Positions 1-8,453 of a DNA stretch of 13,971 nt are shown here, piece by piece. The translations under genes and the position numbers were made by a program. The notes below the pieces were generated by a model. That model worked only from the letters and a program-made list of their open reading frames with translations. It did no database searches and was not told where the DNA came from. The DNA is from an uncultured Verrucomicrobiales bacterium (lineage in GTDB: Bacteria; Verrucomicrobiota; Verrucomicrobiia; Verrucomicrobiales; DEV007), in NCBI GenBank assembly GCA_937893785.1, contig CALCSP010000727.1:1-13971 (forward strand), in the 5' to 3' direction. Position 1 is the stretch's first letter, and each line of letters starts with the position of its first letter.

Positions 1-3000
1 ACCTCAGGTTTCGGGTGGGAATCACCGGGTGGAGCCCTCACCTCCCTAGTAAGAACGGACATCAGAAATTCGATGCAAAATCAAAATTCCTCCGGCTTCT
101 TCCGCTTTGCATTTGATTTCAACGCAACAGATCGGGAAATCGAAAAACTCACACTGAAAACCAAAATTGACGATGGTTACGCGATTTACATTAACGGCAC
201 AAAGGTGGCAGACTACAATTCCCCGGATCCAGTATCTTGGAACTCCAAGGCCATCCGCTCAGGAAGATCTGATACCCAGATTGTTGCTAGTGCCACCACA
301 TATGATATCACGGAGTTTGCCCAACTGATTCAGGATGGCAGCAATGTGCTGGCAATCCACGGTATGAACTCCTCAAGGGGAGGGTCGGATTTTCTGATCA
401 AGCCGGAATTAATTGCGGAAATTCAAGACAAGGGAACAAAACTCAGGGGGTTTTTTGATACACCAAGCCCAGGATCTCCAAATTCTGCTGGTAGTGGATC
501 CGGTCCTATATTTGTAGATTATACAGACAAACCTGACCGCCCCGCATCAGATAGCGACCTGACCATCACTGCCGAGGTCATTGGAGTGAACTCATCAGTA
601 TCCAGCATACAGCTCATCTATCGTGTGATGTTCGGCAATGAATCAACCCTACCAATGGTAGAAACCGAGCCAGGATCAGGCATCTACACTGCCTCGGTCC
701 CTGCTGCTTCATTCAGTAGTGGTGAAATGATCCGCTGGCGATTCAAAGCAACCGATGATGCAGGCTTTGAAACCATCGAGCCGCCATACTCTTCAACGAC
801 GGACTCCCACCGTTATGTGGGAACTGTCGCCATTGACCCTTCGGTGCAAACAAAACTTCCAGTCGTAGAACTATTTTTGCAAAATCCCGCGGCAGCAGAA
901 ACCATTACGGGCACCCGTGGGGCTATTTTTTATCTTGGTGAACTCTATGACAATGTGCGCTTCAACCGCCATGGCCAATCCACTGGCGGATTTATCAAAA
1001 AAAGCTTTAATATAGACTTCAATAAAACCCACCGATTCAGGTGGAACCCTGATGAGAAACGCGTCAAGGATATCGACCTGCTGACCAACTGGGCAGACAA
1101 GTCAAAAGTCCGCCATGTCTTTTCCTACGAAATTATGCGCAACTCAGGTGTGCATGCGCACTTTGCCTACACGGTACGTGTGCAACAGAACGGGGAATTC
1201 TTCAGCACTGCAGACCTTGTCGAAGATGCGGACGACATTTATCTGGAAAGAGCCGGCCTGAATCCGGAAGGCGCCTTGTATAAGGTGTACAATAACCAAC
1301 TCAACAATACAGCCAATAGTGGTGGCGTGGAAAAGAAAAACCGGAGGGATGAAAACAATGCTGATCTGCAGGGCTTGCTTAATGGCCTGAACAACAACAG
1401 TGGAACTGCGCTATGGAACTACATTTACGACAACGTAAACATACCGATGTGCATTAACATGTGTGCTGCCAACTGTGTAATCCGCAACACAGACATGCAC
1501 CGCAAGAACTGGTATCTTTATCGAGATACCGGACGTTCTGATGAATGGGCAATCCTGCCCTGGGACTTAGACCTTGCCCATGGGCGCAAATGGAATGGCA
1601 CGGACACTTACTTTGACAATAACCTCTTTTCAACGGGCGTCATTCAGGTAGGAATGTCCGTTAAACTGGTATCACTGCTCTGGGGCAATCCTGAAACCCG
1701 CGATATGCTCATGCGAAGAATCAGAACTCTTTCCGATCAGTTTCTTCAACCGCCCGGGACCCCATATTCTGAACGGTATCTGGAAAGGCGACTAGACGAA
1801 CAATCTGCACTAATCGATCCTCCCGAAATCTCTCCATCAGATGCAATGTCCGACTTTATGAAGTGGGGCTCATGGATTCAAAGCAATGGTTCACAAGTCC
1901 CCTATACATCGACGCATCCGGATGTCGAGGACATGGCAGAGGGTATCCAACGATGGAAAAACGAATATCTGCCTGGTCGTCGTGCCTATATATACGGATC
2001 TGCAGGTCTTCCTGAATCGCAAAGCGGGCAGATCTCTATTGCTTTTACTCCCCTCTTAACAAGCGGTGCACAGGCACGAACAAAAATTCCCGAAGATGGA
2101 TCAGACGGTATCGAATGGACCCTGCCGGATTTCGACGACAGCCTATGGATCTCAGGCACCACTGGAATTGGTTTCGATAGCGTCAAGTATTTGCCGCTTA
2201 TCGGCACAGATACGAAAGCTGCTATGCGCAATATTCAAGGATCCTCCTACTCTCGCATCGAGTTTGAAGTCACCGACCCCTCAACCTACCAGGCCCTGCA
2301 ATTGCACATGAAATATGATGACGGCTTTATCGCCTACATCAACGGCACACGGGTCCATCAAATGAACTCCCCTGCATCATCTGTCTGGAACTCAACCGCC
2401 ACGACAAGCTCTCAAGAGGCAGACATCAATGCATTTGAGATTTTTGACATCAGCCATCACCTCGACACGCTGGTTGCAGGAACAAATATACTCGCCATTC
2501 ACGGCATGAATGGAAAAGTTGGAAGCAGTGACTTTCTAATCCTTCCCGAATTACATGCCGGCGTTGCCGACTCGGAAGGTAGCAATGAACCGCTTATCAA
2601 ATTCGGAGAAATCGAGTTCAACCCGTCTTCCCGCAATCAGGATGAGGAGTTCGTAGAACTAATCAACGACAACGAAATCGCGGTTGATGTCTCTAACTGG
2701 ATGGTTAGCGGCGGCATAGAAATGAGCATCCCCGCAGGAACCGTGATTCCTGCAGGAGGCAATCTTTATCTGAGCCCGAACCCCAGATCTTTCAGAGCCC
2801 GTCTCAGCAGCCCACGAGGTGGGCAGTCAAGGTTCGTGGTTGGCCCCTACAGCGGGCACCTCTCCAACCTTGGAGAAACCCTCATCCTGAATGATTCCGC
2901 AGGATTAAGAAACAGCGCGACAAGTTATATAGGTGATCCAAGTAATACTCAGCTTTATCTTGTGGTATCTGAAATTCATTATCACCCCATTAACAATGGT

Positions 3001-3780
3001 CTTGCCGAGTTCATTGAGTTAATGAACATCAGTAATGAAGTGACCCTTGACCTCACTGGCACTCGTTTCACTGACGGTATCGAGTTTGACTTCACTTCAT
3101 CAAACATCACCTCACTGGCACCTGGAGAACGCGTTCTGGTGGTGCGCGACCTCGATGCTTTTGAGCTAGAATTCGGCAACGGTCTACCGGTGGCAGGAAC
3201 CTTCAACGAAGGAGGAGCATTAAGTAATGGTGGGGAGCGCATCAAATTGGAGGATGCTGAAAACGGCACAATCCGGCAATTTGACTATAACGATAAGACC
3301 CCATGGCCAACCAATGCCGATGGTGGCGGCGCCAGCCTTGTCTTAATCGCGCCGGAAACATCACCTGACCATCAACTGCCTTCCAGCTGGACCGCAACCG
3401 CGCCATCACCGGGATCGACAGCAAGTGCATTCCCGCAAAACCCCGAGGAAGATAAGGATGGAGATGGCCTTAATGCTTTTCTTGAATATGCACTTGGCAC
3501 TGACGACAATATCGGAAATTCCTCAGACTCCCCAATATCCTTTGCGCTTATCAACGAGGCAAGGTCGTTCAGTTACCGAAGAAACACCGCAGCCACTGAT
3601 CTCATATTCACTATCGAGACCAGCACAGATTTAATTACTTGGATTGATGCCGCCAGCCTTGACCTTGTGGAAATTTCTGTTGTCGATAATGCCGATGGAT
3701 CTGAGTCAGTGACATTACGCTTGCCTGAAAGTGATGCTGCTCAGAAATTCCGGGCTTTTCGCCTCAAGGTAGAGCAATGA
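1..3780 (+). CDS. Secreted-type CotH kinase / lamin-tail domain protein (5' partial)
   Basis: The frame is open from base 1 to the TGA at 3778-3780, giving 1259 residues. The ATG at 73 falls inside a conserved module, so the true start is upstream and any signal peptide is not visible. Domains, numbered from base 1: a beta-sandwich-like module (1-142, with DDGYAIYINGT), an Ig/fn3-like stretch (about 165-260), a CotH kinase-like domain (about 287-660), a second copy of the first module (about 710-855), two lamin-tail-like domains (about 863-970 and 985-1110), and a C-terminal module with a calcium loop at D1151-G1156 followed by EYALGTD. The CotH domain keeps a basic K333-K334 segment after RHGQS, D498 and N503 in NTDMHRKN, and D522/D524 in PWDLD. 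CotH family members can be atypical protein kinases; the substrate here is unknown. It is probably exported and acts at the cell surface or outside. It appears to be a separate transcription unit from the downstream operon. Family assignment is firm; function is inferred. Confidence 0.88.
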   Translation, partial: TSGFGWESPGGALTSLVRTDIRNSMQNQNSSGFFRFAFDFNATDREIEKLTLKTKIDDGYAIYINGTKVADYNSPDPVSWNSKAIRSGRSDTQIVASATTYDITEFAQLIQDGSNVLAIHGMNSSRGGSDFLIKPELIAEIQDKGTKLRGFFDTPSPGSPNSAGSGSGPIFVDYTDKPDRPASDSDLTITAEVIGVNSSVSSIQLIYRVMFGNESTLPMVETEPGSGIYTASVPAASFSSGEMIRWRFKATDDAGFETIEPPYSSTTDSHRYVGTVAIDPSVQTKLPVVELFLQNPAAAETITGTRGAIFYLGELYDNVRFNRHGQSTGGFIKKSFNIDFNKTHRFRWNPDEKRVKDIDLLTNWADKSKVRHVFSYEIMRNSGVHAHFAYTVRVQQNGEFFSTADLVEDADDIYLERAGLNPEGALYKVYNNQLNNTANSGGVEKKNRRDENNADLQGLLNGLNNNSGTALWNYIYDNVNIPMCINMCAANCVIRNTDMHRKNWYLYRDTGRSDEWAILPWDLDLAHGRKWNGTDTYFDNNLFSTGVIQVGMSVKLVSLLWGNPETRDMLMRRIRTLSDQFLQPPGTPYSERYLERRLDEQSALIDPPEISPSDAMSDFMKWGSWIQSNGSQVPYTSTHPDVEDMAEGIQRWKNEYLPGRRAYIYGSAGLPESQSGQISIAFTPLLTSGAQARTKIPEDGSDGIEWTLPDFDDSLWISGTTGIGFDSVKYLPLIGTDTKAAMRNIQGSSYSRIEFEVTDPSTYQALQLHMKYDDGFIAYINGTRVHQMNSPASSVWNSTATTSSQEADINAFEIFDISHHLDTLVAGTNILAIHGMNGKVGSSDFLILPELHAGVADSEGSNEPLIKFGEIEFNPSSRNQDEEFVELINDNEIAVDVSNWMVSGGIEMSIPAGTVIPAGGNLYLSPNPRSFRARLSSPRGGQSRFVVGPYSGHLSNLGETLILNDSAGLRNSATSYIGDPSNTQLYLVVSEIHYHPINNGLAEFIELMNISNEVTLDLTGTRFTDGIEFDFTSSNITSLAPGERVLVVRDLDAFELEFGNGLPVAGTFNEGGALSNGGERIKLEDAENGTIRQFDYNDKTPWPTNADGGGASLVLIAPETSPDHQLPSSWTATAPSPGSTASAFPQNPEEDKDGDGLNAFLEYALGTDDNIGNSSDSPISFALINEARSFSYRRNTAATDLIFTIETSTDLITWIDAASLDLVEISVVDNADGSESVTLRLPESDAAQKFRAFRLKVEQ

Positions 3781-4265
3781 TCTCCAGAAAAAATAGGGAT
3801 TGTTTACCAACCATATAGTCCCTCCAGCGCCCCTTAGCCGCTGGATCATGAAAATACCCCGGATGGTATCGCGATGCGCTCACCCGAGAGAGGTGCTGGG
3901 TCAAATTTCAGATTCTTAACTGGCCGGATATTACCGCGTCAAAATCCGTAATTGAAGAATTGCCGATTCAATAATTTACAAAAATGTTCTAAAATCGGGG
4001 AGGTAGGAGCCAAATAATAAAAAAACCTTGAGCTCGAAAAACTCTTTCTTGAGTGAATTTATTACATAATAATCGAAACAAGTTTCTGCAAACAAGGGTT
4101 TTAGAACAGATTAATATGAAAGTATCATCGTGAGAAAAGCCTTCTTAAAGTCATTAAACAAATGATTAAAGGGAAGCTTGCAGAACCAATTGCATTTTGG
4201 TATTCCCACATAACAAAATATCGGAGTTAACTGAACAAACAGCTTCCAAAATCATTCTTATCTCT
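3781..4265. other. Gene-free intergenic region, presumed promoter region of the MoxR operon
   Basis: No convincing protein gene lies here. The first part holds the hairpins at 3795-3844; the rest is AT-rich from about 3940. A weak sigma-70-like pair is TTTCTT (4045-4050) and TAATAA (4067-4072) with a 16-base spacer, but the -35 is poor and the match could be chance. GAAACAAGTTTC (4075-4086) is a short 5-bp inverted repeat with a 2-base centre. A 10-base inverted repeat pairs 3985-3994 with 4099-4108. Three very short overlapping reading frames run from 4116 to 4230. As the first large gap before a tightly packed gene set, the region is the expected site for that operon's promoter. Confidence 0.5.
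3795..3844 (+). terminator. Two adjacent hairpins after the CotH-type gene, possible terminator
   Basis: Fifteen bases after the stop, AGGGATT (3795-3801) can pair with AGTCCCT (3817-3823) as a 7-bp stem with one G-U pair and a 15-base loop. It is followed directly by a perfect 6-bp stem, CCAGCG (3824-3829) with CGCTGG (3839-3844), with a 9-base loop. Neither stem is followed by a T-run, so this is not a classical intrinsic terminator. Position and tandem arrangement make a role in ending or stabilising the upstream transcript plausible. Confidence 0.35.
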
Positions 4266-5282
4266 ATGTCTACTGAATCCAATGTCGCGTCTGCTGATCC
4301 CTCTGCCGTCGAAAAATTAAAGGACTCGGCTGAGCGCGTCCGCTCTGAGCTTGGTAAAGTCATTATCGGCCAGGATGAGGTTATTGAGCAGGTTTTAATT
4401 TCCATTTTCACCCGAAGCCACGCTCTTCTCGTCGGTGTTCCCGGACTTGCAAAAACACTACTCATATCCAGCCTTGCCGATTCTCTGGATCTCAACTACA
4501 AGCGCATCCAGTTCACTCCGGACCTGATGCCCTCTGACATCACAGGAACTGAAGTTATCTATTCTGATCCGGCTACCAATGAACGACAGTTCAAGTTTCT
4601 TGCCGGCCCGATCTTTGCAAATATTGTCCTTGCTGACGAAATCAACCGCACACCGCCAAAAACTCAGGCTGCCATGCTCGAGTCCATGCAGGAACGGAAG
4701 GTTTCCGTTGGCGGAGAAGATCATCCCCTGCCTGACCCTTTCTTCGTCCTTGCCACGCAAAACCCGATTGAGCAGGAAGGCACTTATCCTCTGCCAGAGG
4801 CACAACTCGACCGCTTCATGTTCATGATTAAGGTGGAGTATCCAACAGAGGAGGAAGAGTTTGAGATCATGCGTTCATACACAGGCTCTCAACCCAGCAG
4901 TCCCGAACCCGTATTATCAGGACCCGACATTATCGCCATTCAGGACGCGGTTCGCTCAGTCCCTGTCGCAGAGCACGTTATGCGCTACGCCGAGAAGCTT
5001 GTCCGTGTGACCCGCCCAGGTGCTAAGGAAGCACTGGATTTCTGTGACAAGTGGCTGGCTTGGGGAGCCGGTCCACGTGCTGGTCTTGCGCTGATTATTG
5101 CTGCAAAGGCCCACGCTCTGCTCAACGGGCAGAACCACGTAGGATGCAGCAACGTTGCCGCTGTTGCACCGCCAATTTTCCGACATCGCATCATCCCCAA
5201 CTTTGCGGCCCAGAGTGAGGGGCTCGACTCTGATGCAATTACTGCAAAGATCATTGCGGAAATTCCACAGCACGAGTCATAA
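4266..5282 (+). CDS. MoxR-family AAA+ ATPase
   Basis: A 338-residue cytoplasmic AAA+ ATPase of the usual MoxR length. Walker A is GVPGLAKT (residues 57-64) and Walker B is IVLADEINR (120-128). A sensor-1 asparagine is at N166 in ATQNP, an EAQLDRF segment carries the likely arginine finger R183, and GPRA (269-272) is the sensor-2 region. The C-terminal HRIIPNF segment fits the MoxR lid. All expected catalytic residues are present. MoxR ATPases typically act with VWA-domain proteins as chaperone-like machines, and VWA genes follow here, so it is the likely motor of the operon. The frame extends upstream to a TTG at 4197, but ATG 4266 was chosen because the family starts shortly before the KVIIGQ segment. 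No Shine-Dalgarno sequence is clear for either start. It is the first gene of the operon, 60 bp before the DUF58 gene. Confidence 0.95.
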   Translation: MSTESNVASADPSAVEKLKDSAERVRSELGKVIIGQDEVIEQVLISIFTRSHALLVGVPGLAKTLLISSLADSLDLNYKRIQFTPDLMPSDITGTEVIYSDPATNERQFKFLAGPIFANIVLADEINRTPPKTQAAMLESMQERKVSVGGEDHPLPDPFFVLATQNPIEQEGTYPLPEAQLDRFMFMIKVEYPTEEEEFEIMRSYTGSQPSSPEPVLSGPDIIAIQDAVRSVPVAEHVMRYAEKLVRVTRPGAKEALDFCDKWLAWGAGPRAGLALIIAAKAHALLNGQNHVGCSNVAAVAPPIFRHRIIPNFAAQSEGLDSDAITAKIIAEIPQHES

Positions 5283-5316
5283 GCAATAACACATCCTTAT
5301 CAACCGGTCATAAACT

Positions 5317-5346
5317 ATGAGCTCTGACCCGCTGTTCACAAAGTGA
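5317..5346 (+). other. Nine-codon mini-ORF overlapping the DUF58 start
   Basis: ATG 5317 opens a 9-residue frame, MSSDPLFTK, whose TGA (5344-5346) overlaps the GTG start of the next gene (5343-5345) as GTGA. It could couple translation to the downstream gene. Alternatively, a -1 slip of the AAG codon onto AAA just before the stop would fuse it to the DUF58 frame. It has no clear ribosome binding site and may be chance. Confidence 0.2.
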
Positions 5347-6245
5347 ACACAGACTCCCTAAATCTCCTGGATGCTGACACGCTTGCCCGTGCCGACAAGC
5401 TCGGTATGGCCGCGAGGTTCATTGTCGAAGGCTACATGGCCGGCGAACACAAGTCACCTTACCGCGGTTTCGCCATTGAGTTTTCGCAGCATCGCGAATA
5501 TGCACCCGGAGATGACGTGCGACACCTCGACTGGAAAGTCCTTGGAAAAACCGATCGCTATTACATCAAACAATATGAGCAGGAGACAAATTTCGTGGCT
5601 CACCTTCTGATTGATGGCAGCGAATCAATGAAATATGGATCCGGGGAAACCAGTAAGCTTGATTACGCGAAAATGGCAATTGCCTGCCTTGCTTTCCTTA
5701 TTATCAAGCAACGAGATGCTGTTTCTCTTTCGCTCTTTGATAATTCAATCCGTGATGAGCTTCCTCGCGGCAACACGCAAAACCATCTGTTTAATATCCT
5801 TGAACAACTCACAGCATTTGATGCCAAGGGAGAAACCGACCTCCCCGGACAACTGCACAACGTTGCCAAAAAATCACAACGCAAGGGACTGGTGATCGTT
5901 GCCAGTGACTTCTTTGATGATGAAGACGCTGTTTTGGACGCGATTCAACATCTGCGCTTTGTAGGCCACGAGGTCATTGCCCTTCAAATACTGGACAATG
6001 ATGAAATCAACTTTCCTTTCTCGGGGCTGGTTGAATTTGAGGGAATGGAAAACATCCCCAACGTCAAAACTCGCCCTTCGGAGATCAGGAAAAGCTATCT
6101 CGAAGAGTTCAAGAGATTCCAAGATAGGCTGGAGGAGGGATTCCGGCGTAACTCCTGCCATTTCGTACAGTGTGATACCTCAAGACCCCTTGAAGATGTC
6201 CTGACCTCATACCTCACCTTTCGCCGGGAGATGTCCTCCAAGTAA
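5343..6245 (+). CDS. DUF58 family protein with VWA-like domain
   Basis: A 300-residue protein with no signal peptide or membrane segment, so probably cytoplasmic. The DUF58 signature is clear: FSQHREYAPGDDVRHLDWK (residues 47-65) followed by KQYEQETN. A VWA-like fold follows with metal-site (MIDAS) residues D91, S93 and S95 in DGSES, T165 in GETDLPG and D189 in ASDFF, all consistent with metal-dependent ligand binding. DUF58 proteins nearly always sit beside a MoxR ATPase and are thought to be its adaptors or clients. The start is GTG 5343: a TGA at 5325-5327 closes the frame upstream, and the next methionine (residue 22) would cut into the conserved N-terminal region. No Shine-Dalgarno is seen. 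The stop lies 3 bp before the next gene, so co-transcription and translational coupling are likely. Confidence 0.93.
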   Translation: MNTDSLNLLDADTLARADKLGMAARFIVEGYMAGEHKSPYRGFAIEFSQHREYAPGDDVRHLDWKVLGKTDRYYIKQYEQETNFVAHLLIDGSESMKYGSGETSKLDYAKMAIACLAFLIIKQRDAVSLSLFDNSIRDELPRGNTQNHLFNILEQLTAFDAKGETDLPGQLHNVAKKSQRKGLVIVASDFFDDEDAVLDAIQHLRFVGHEVIALQILDNDEINFPFSGLVEFEGMENIPNVKTRPSEIRKSYLEEFKRFQDRLEEGFRRNSCHFVQCDTSRPLEDVLTSYLTFRREMSSK

Positions 6246-6248
6246 TCC

Positions 6249-8438
6249 ATGAACTACCTGAATCCAGCGATGCTTTTCGGCATGGCCGCTCTGGCCATTC
6301 CGATCATCGTACACCTGCTCAATCGCCGGCGGTTCAGGAAGGTTCCTTGGGCTGCCATGCGTTTTTTGCAGGTCAGCCTTGAACGCAACCAGCGCCGAAT
6401 GAAGGTAGAAGACTGGATCCTTCTTCTCCTTCGGCTTGCGATCGTTGCCCTTCTAGCTCTGGCCCTTGCCCGCCCAGCAGCCGATTGGCTTGATTCCCAG
6501 TCTCTCGGTTCTAAGATCGCCTCCACTGTCATCATTGACTCATCGGGTAGCATGGGCAGGACGGATGAAGGCAGCGAAAAGACACGCTATGAAATTGCCC
6601 GGAGCTATGGCACTGAAGCCATTAAGACACTGCCAAGGGGATCGGCTGCCTCAATCATTTTTGCTGCTAACTCAATCGGATCAGGAATTACCGAACCCAC
6701 GCATGACTTGACCCGTGCAGAAAAATTTCTCGAGGAAAATAATGACGCCGCACTTACCAATCGAGGTAGTGACCTGATGCCGGCAGTTCAAGCCGCCTTG
6801 AACTCACTGGAAAACCGCTCCGCCGCCCAGAAGGAACTCATCATTGTCACTGATGGTGATGCCAATGCGTGGAACCAGTTTGAAGGTATCACCCGCATGA
6901 TTGAAGGAGCGCCTGAGGATGTTAGGTGCGTGATCGCAATGGTTGGCGCTAATCCCGGAGAAAATCTGGCCATCACCCGCCTTTCACAAAATACACCGGT
7001 CACTGCTGTTGGCCAGCCGGTGAGACTAGCCATTGAAGTCAGCAACTTCGGAACCAATTCTTTTGAAGACATTCCGGTTTCGTTGAGCATCGACAACAAA
7101 GCAATCGGGGAACCCGTGAAAATTGAATCGCTGCCACCAGGTGAATCGAGAACATTGACAATGTTTGCCCAACTACCTTCTCCAGGACTTCATCAAATTG
7201 CGGTCTCCGTAGAAAGCAATGATTCTTTTCCCGCCGATGACCAACGCGTTTTGGTAGTAAGGGCCATCGAGAAAGAACGTGCCCTGCTGGTCGACGGCCT
7301 TCCTTCCAGAACCCCCACTGATGCAGAAACCTTCTTCCTCGAAAATGCCCTTGTGCCGGTCCCCCCCGAACTGAGGGACTCATTCTTTCTGGGAGCTGAC
7401 CGTATTAGCGTTGCTGGACTGGAGGAAATCCAACCGGAAAAACTGGCTGAATACAGGGCTGTTTTCCTGGCCAACGTGCAAGATTTTTCATCTGCAGTGA
7501 CAACTAAGTTGAAAAGCTTCATTATCAACGGTGGCGGACTTATTGTCTTTCCCGGCGATAACATTAATGCTTCCTGGTATAATGATGAGCTCCACAAAAA
7601 AGGCGGCATTCTTCCTGCTGAGTTCGGGGAAATCATACCAGAGGCAAATGACGACACCAAACTCAACCTTCAGGCCAGCGGCTATGACCACCCGTTGGTT
7701 GAACTCTGGAATGACCCAGGGGCAGGGACACTGGCAGAGGTTAATATCCGCAAGGCTTTCTCACTGCTTCTGGCTGAAGGAATAGAACAATCCTCAGACG
7801 CGAACTCATCAGCAAGGGTTGTCTTGCGCTATAACACAGGATCACCTGCAGTCGTCGAATCCGACCTTGGACTTGGCAAGGTATACCAGTTCAGCACCAC
7901 TGCTGACACAGAGTGGAACAATCTTCCTGTACAACCCGCTTTTCTGCCCATCGTTCATCGTGTTTTTGGCAGTGTATTGGCCCGTCGTGATGCTGGGCTA
8001 AATGTAAATGTCGGTGATGCTTTTGTCCATCAGGGGCCTGCTGATTGGAAAAACAAGAAAGCTCAAATTTTCAAACCTGATTCAGGGGGTATCGGTGAGG
8101 AAATATCCATCACGGGAAATGGTGAAGGTTCTCTTATTACCTTTAATAAAGTACAAACATCAGGCGTTTATGAACTTTCTATTCCTGATGCACTGCCCCT
8201 GACATTCGCGGCGAGTTCAGATCCCATGGAATCCAATCCTGAAGCCCTCTCTGATGCACAACTTCAACGCCTTAAGGGAACGGCGGATGTCATTTACGCG
8301 ACGGCAGGTGGGCAGTTATCTGAGCTTATCAAGCGTGAGCGCTCTGGTACTGAATTATGGCCCTTATTTCTGCTCGCCGCAGGCATCATTGCCATTATTG
8401 AACTTTTCCTTTCCCAGCGATTCAGCCAGGAAAAATAA
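6249..8438 (+). CDS. BatA-like membrane protein with VWA and GATase1-like domains
   Basis: A 729-residue inner-membrane protein. Residues 1-78 form the BatA / aerotolerance-regulator N-terminal hairpin: membrane segments about 5-24 and 56-77 around a strongly basic loop (NRRRFRK ... RNQRRMK), which should face the cytoplasm. A VWA domain follows with a DSSGS metal site (D97, S99, S101), a GSD segment at 173-175 where a threonine is usual, and TDGD (201-204). Residues about 250-335 resemble a CARDB/Ig-like sandwich, and about 343-480 a class I glutamine amidotransferase-like fold without a cysteine at the expected elbow. A last membrane segment is at about 703-721. By the positive-inside rule the large central part lies in the periplasm. 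BatA proteins work with MoxR ATPases in Bat operons; the exact role is unknown. ATG 6249 has no clear Shine-Dalgarno and lies 3 bp after the DUF58 stop. Confidence 0.88.
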   Translation: MNYLNPAMLFGMAALAIPIIVHLLNRRRFRKVPWAAMRFLQVSLERNQRRMKVEDWILLLLRLAIVALLALALARPAADWLDSQSLGSKIASTVIIDSSGSMGRTDEGSEKTRYEIARSYGTEAIKTLPRGSAASIIFAANSIGSGITEPTHDLTRAEKFLEENNDAALTNRGSDLMPAVQAALNSLENRSAAQKELIIVTDGDANAWNQFEGITRMIEGAPEDVRCVIAMVGANPGENLAITRLSQNTPVTAVGQPVRLAIEVSNFGTNSFEDIPVSLSIDNKAIGEPVKIESLPPGESRTLTMFAQLPSPGLHQIAVSVESNDSFPADDQRVLVVRAIEKERALLVDGLPSRTPTDAETFFLENALVPVPPELRDSFFLGADRISVAGLEEIQPEKLAEYRAVFLANVQDFSSAVTTKLKSFIINGGGLIVFPGDNINASWYNDELHKKGGILPAEFGEIIPEANDDTKLNLQASGYDHPLVELWNDPGAGTLAEVNIRKAFSLLLAEGIEQSSDANSSARVVLRYNTGSPAVVESDLGLGKVYQFSTTADTEWNNLPVQPAFLPIVHRVFGSVLARRDAGLNVNVGDAFVHQGPADWKNKKAQIFKPDSGGIGEEISITGNGEGSLITFNKVQTSGVYELSIPDALPLTFAASSDPMESNPEALSDAQLQRLKGTADVIYATAGGQLSELIKRERSGTELWPLFLLAAGIIAIIELFLSQRFSQEK

Positions 8439-8453
8439 TTCGAAACGAAAACC

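Noticed and set aside
4162..4230. A 22-residue reading frame as a possible small protein gene
   Set aside because: No ribosome binding site, no membrane or toxin-like pattern, and no support beyond being open; kept only as part of the mini-ORF chain observation.
4197..4265. TTG-initiated N-terminal extension of the MoxR protein
   Set aside because: The 23 extra residues match no MoxR feature I know. ATG 4266 gives the normal family length, though the TTG cannot be excluded.
7193..7666. A 157-codon open frame on the - strand inside the BatA-like gene
   Set aside because: Low-complexity Ser/Pro-rich translation with no motif; fully covered by a coding gene on the + strand.
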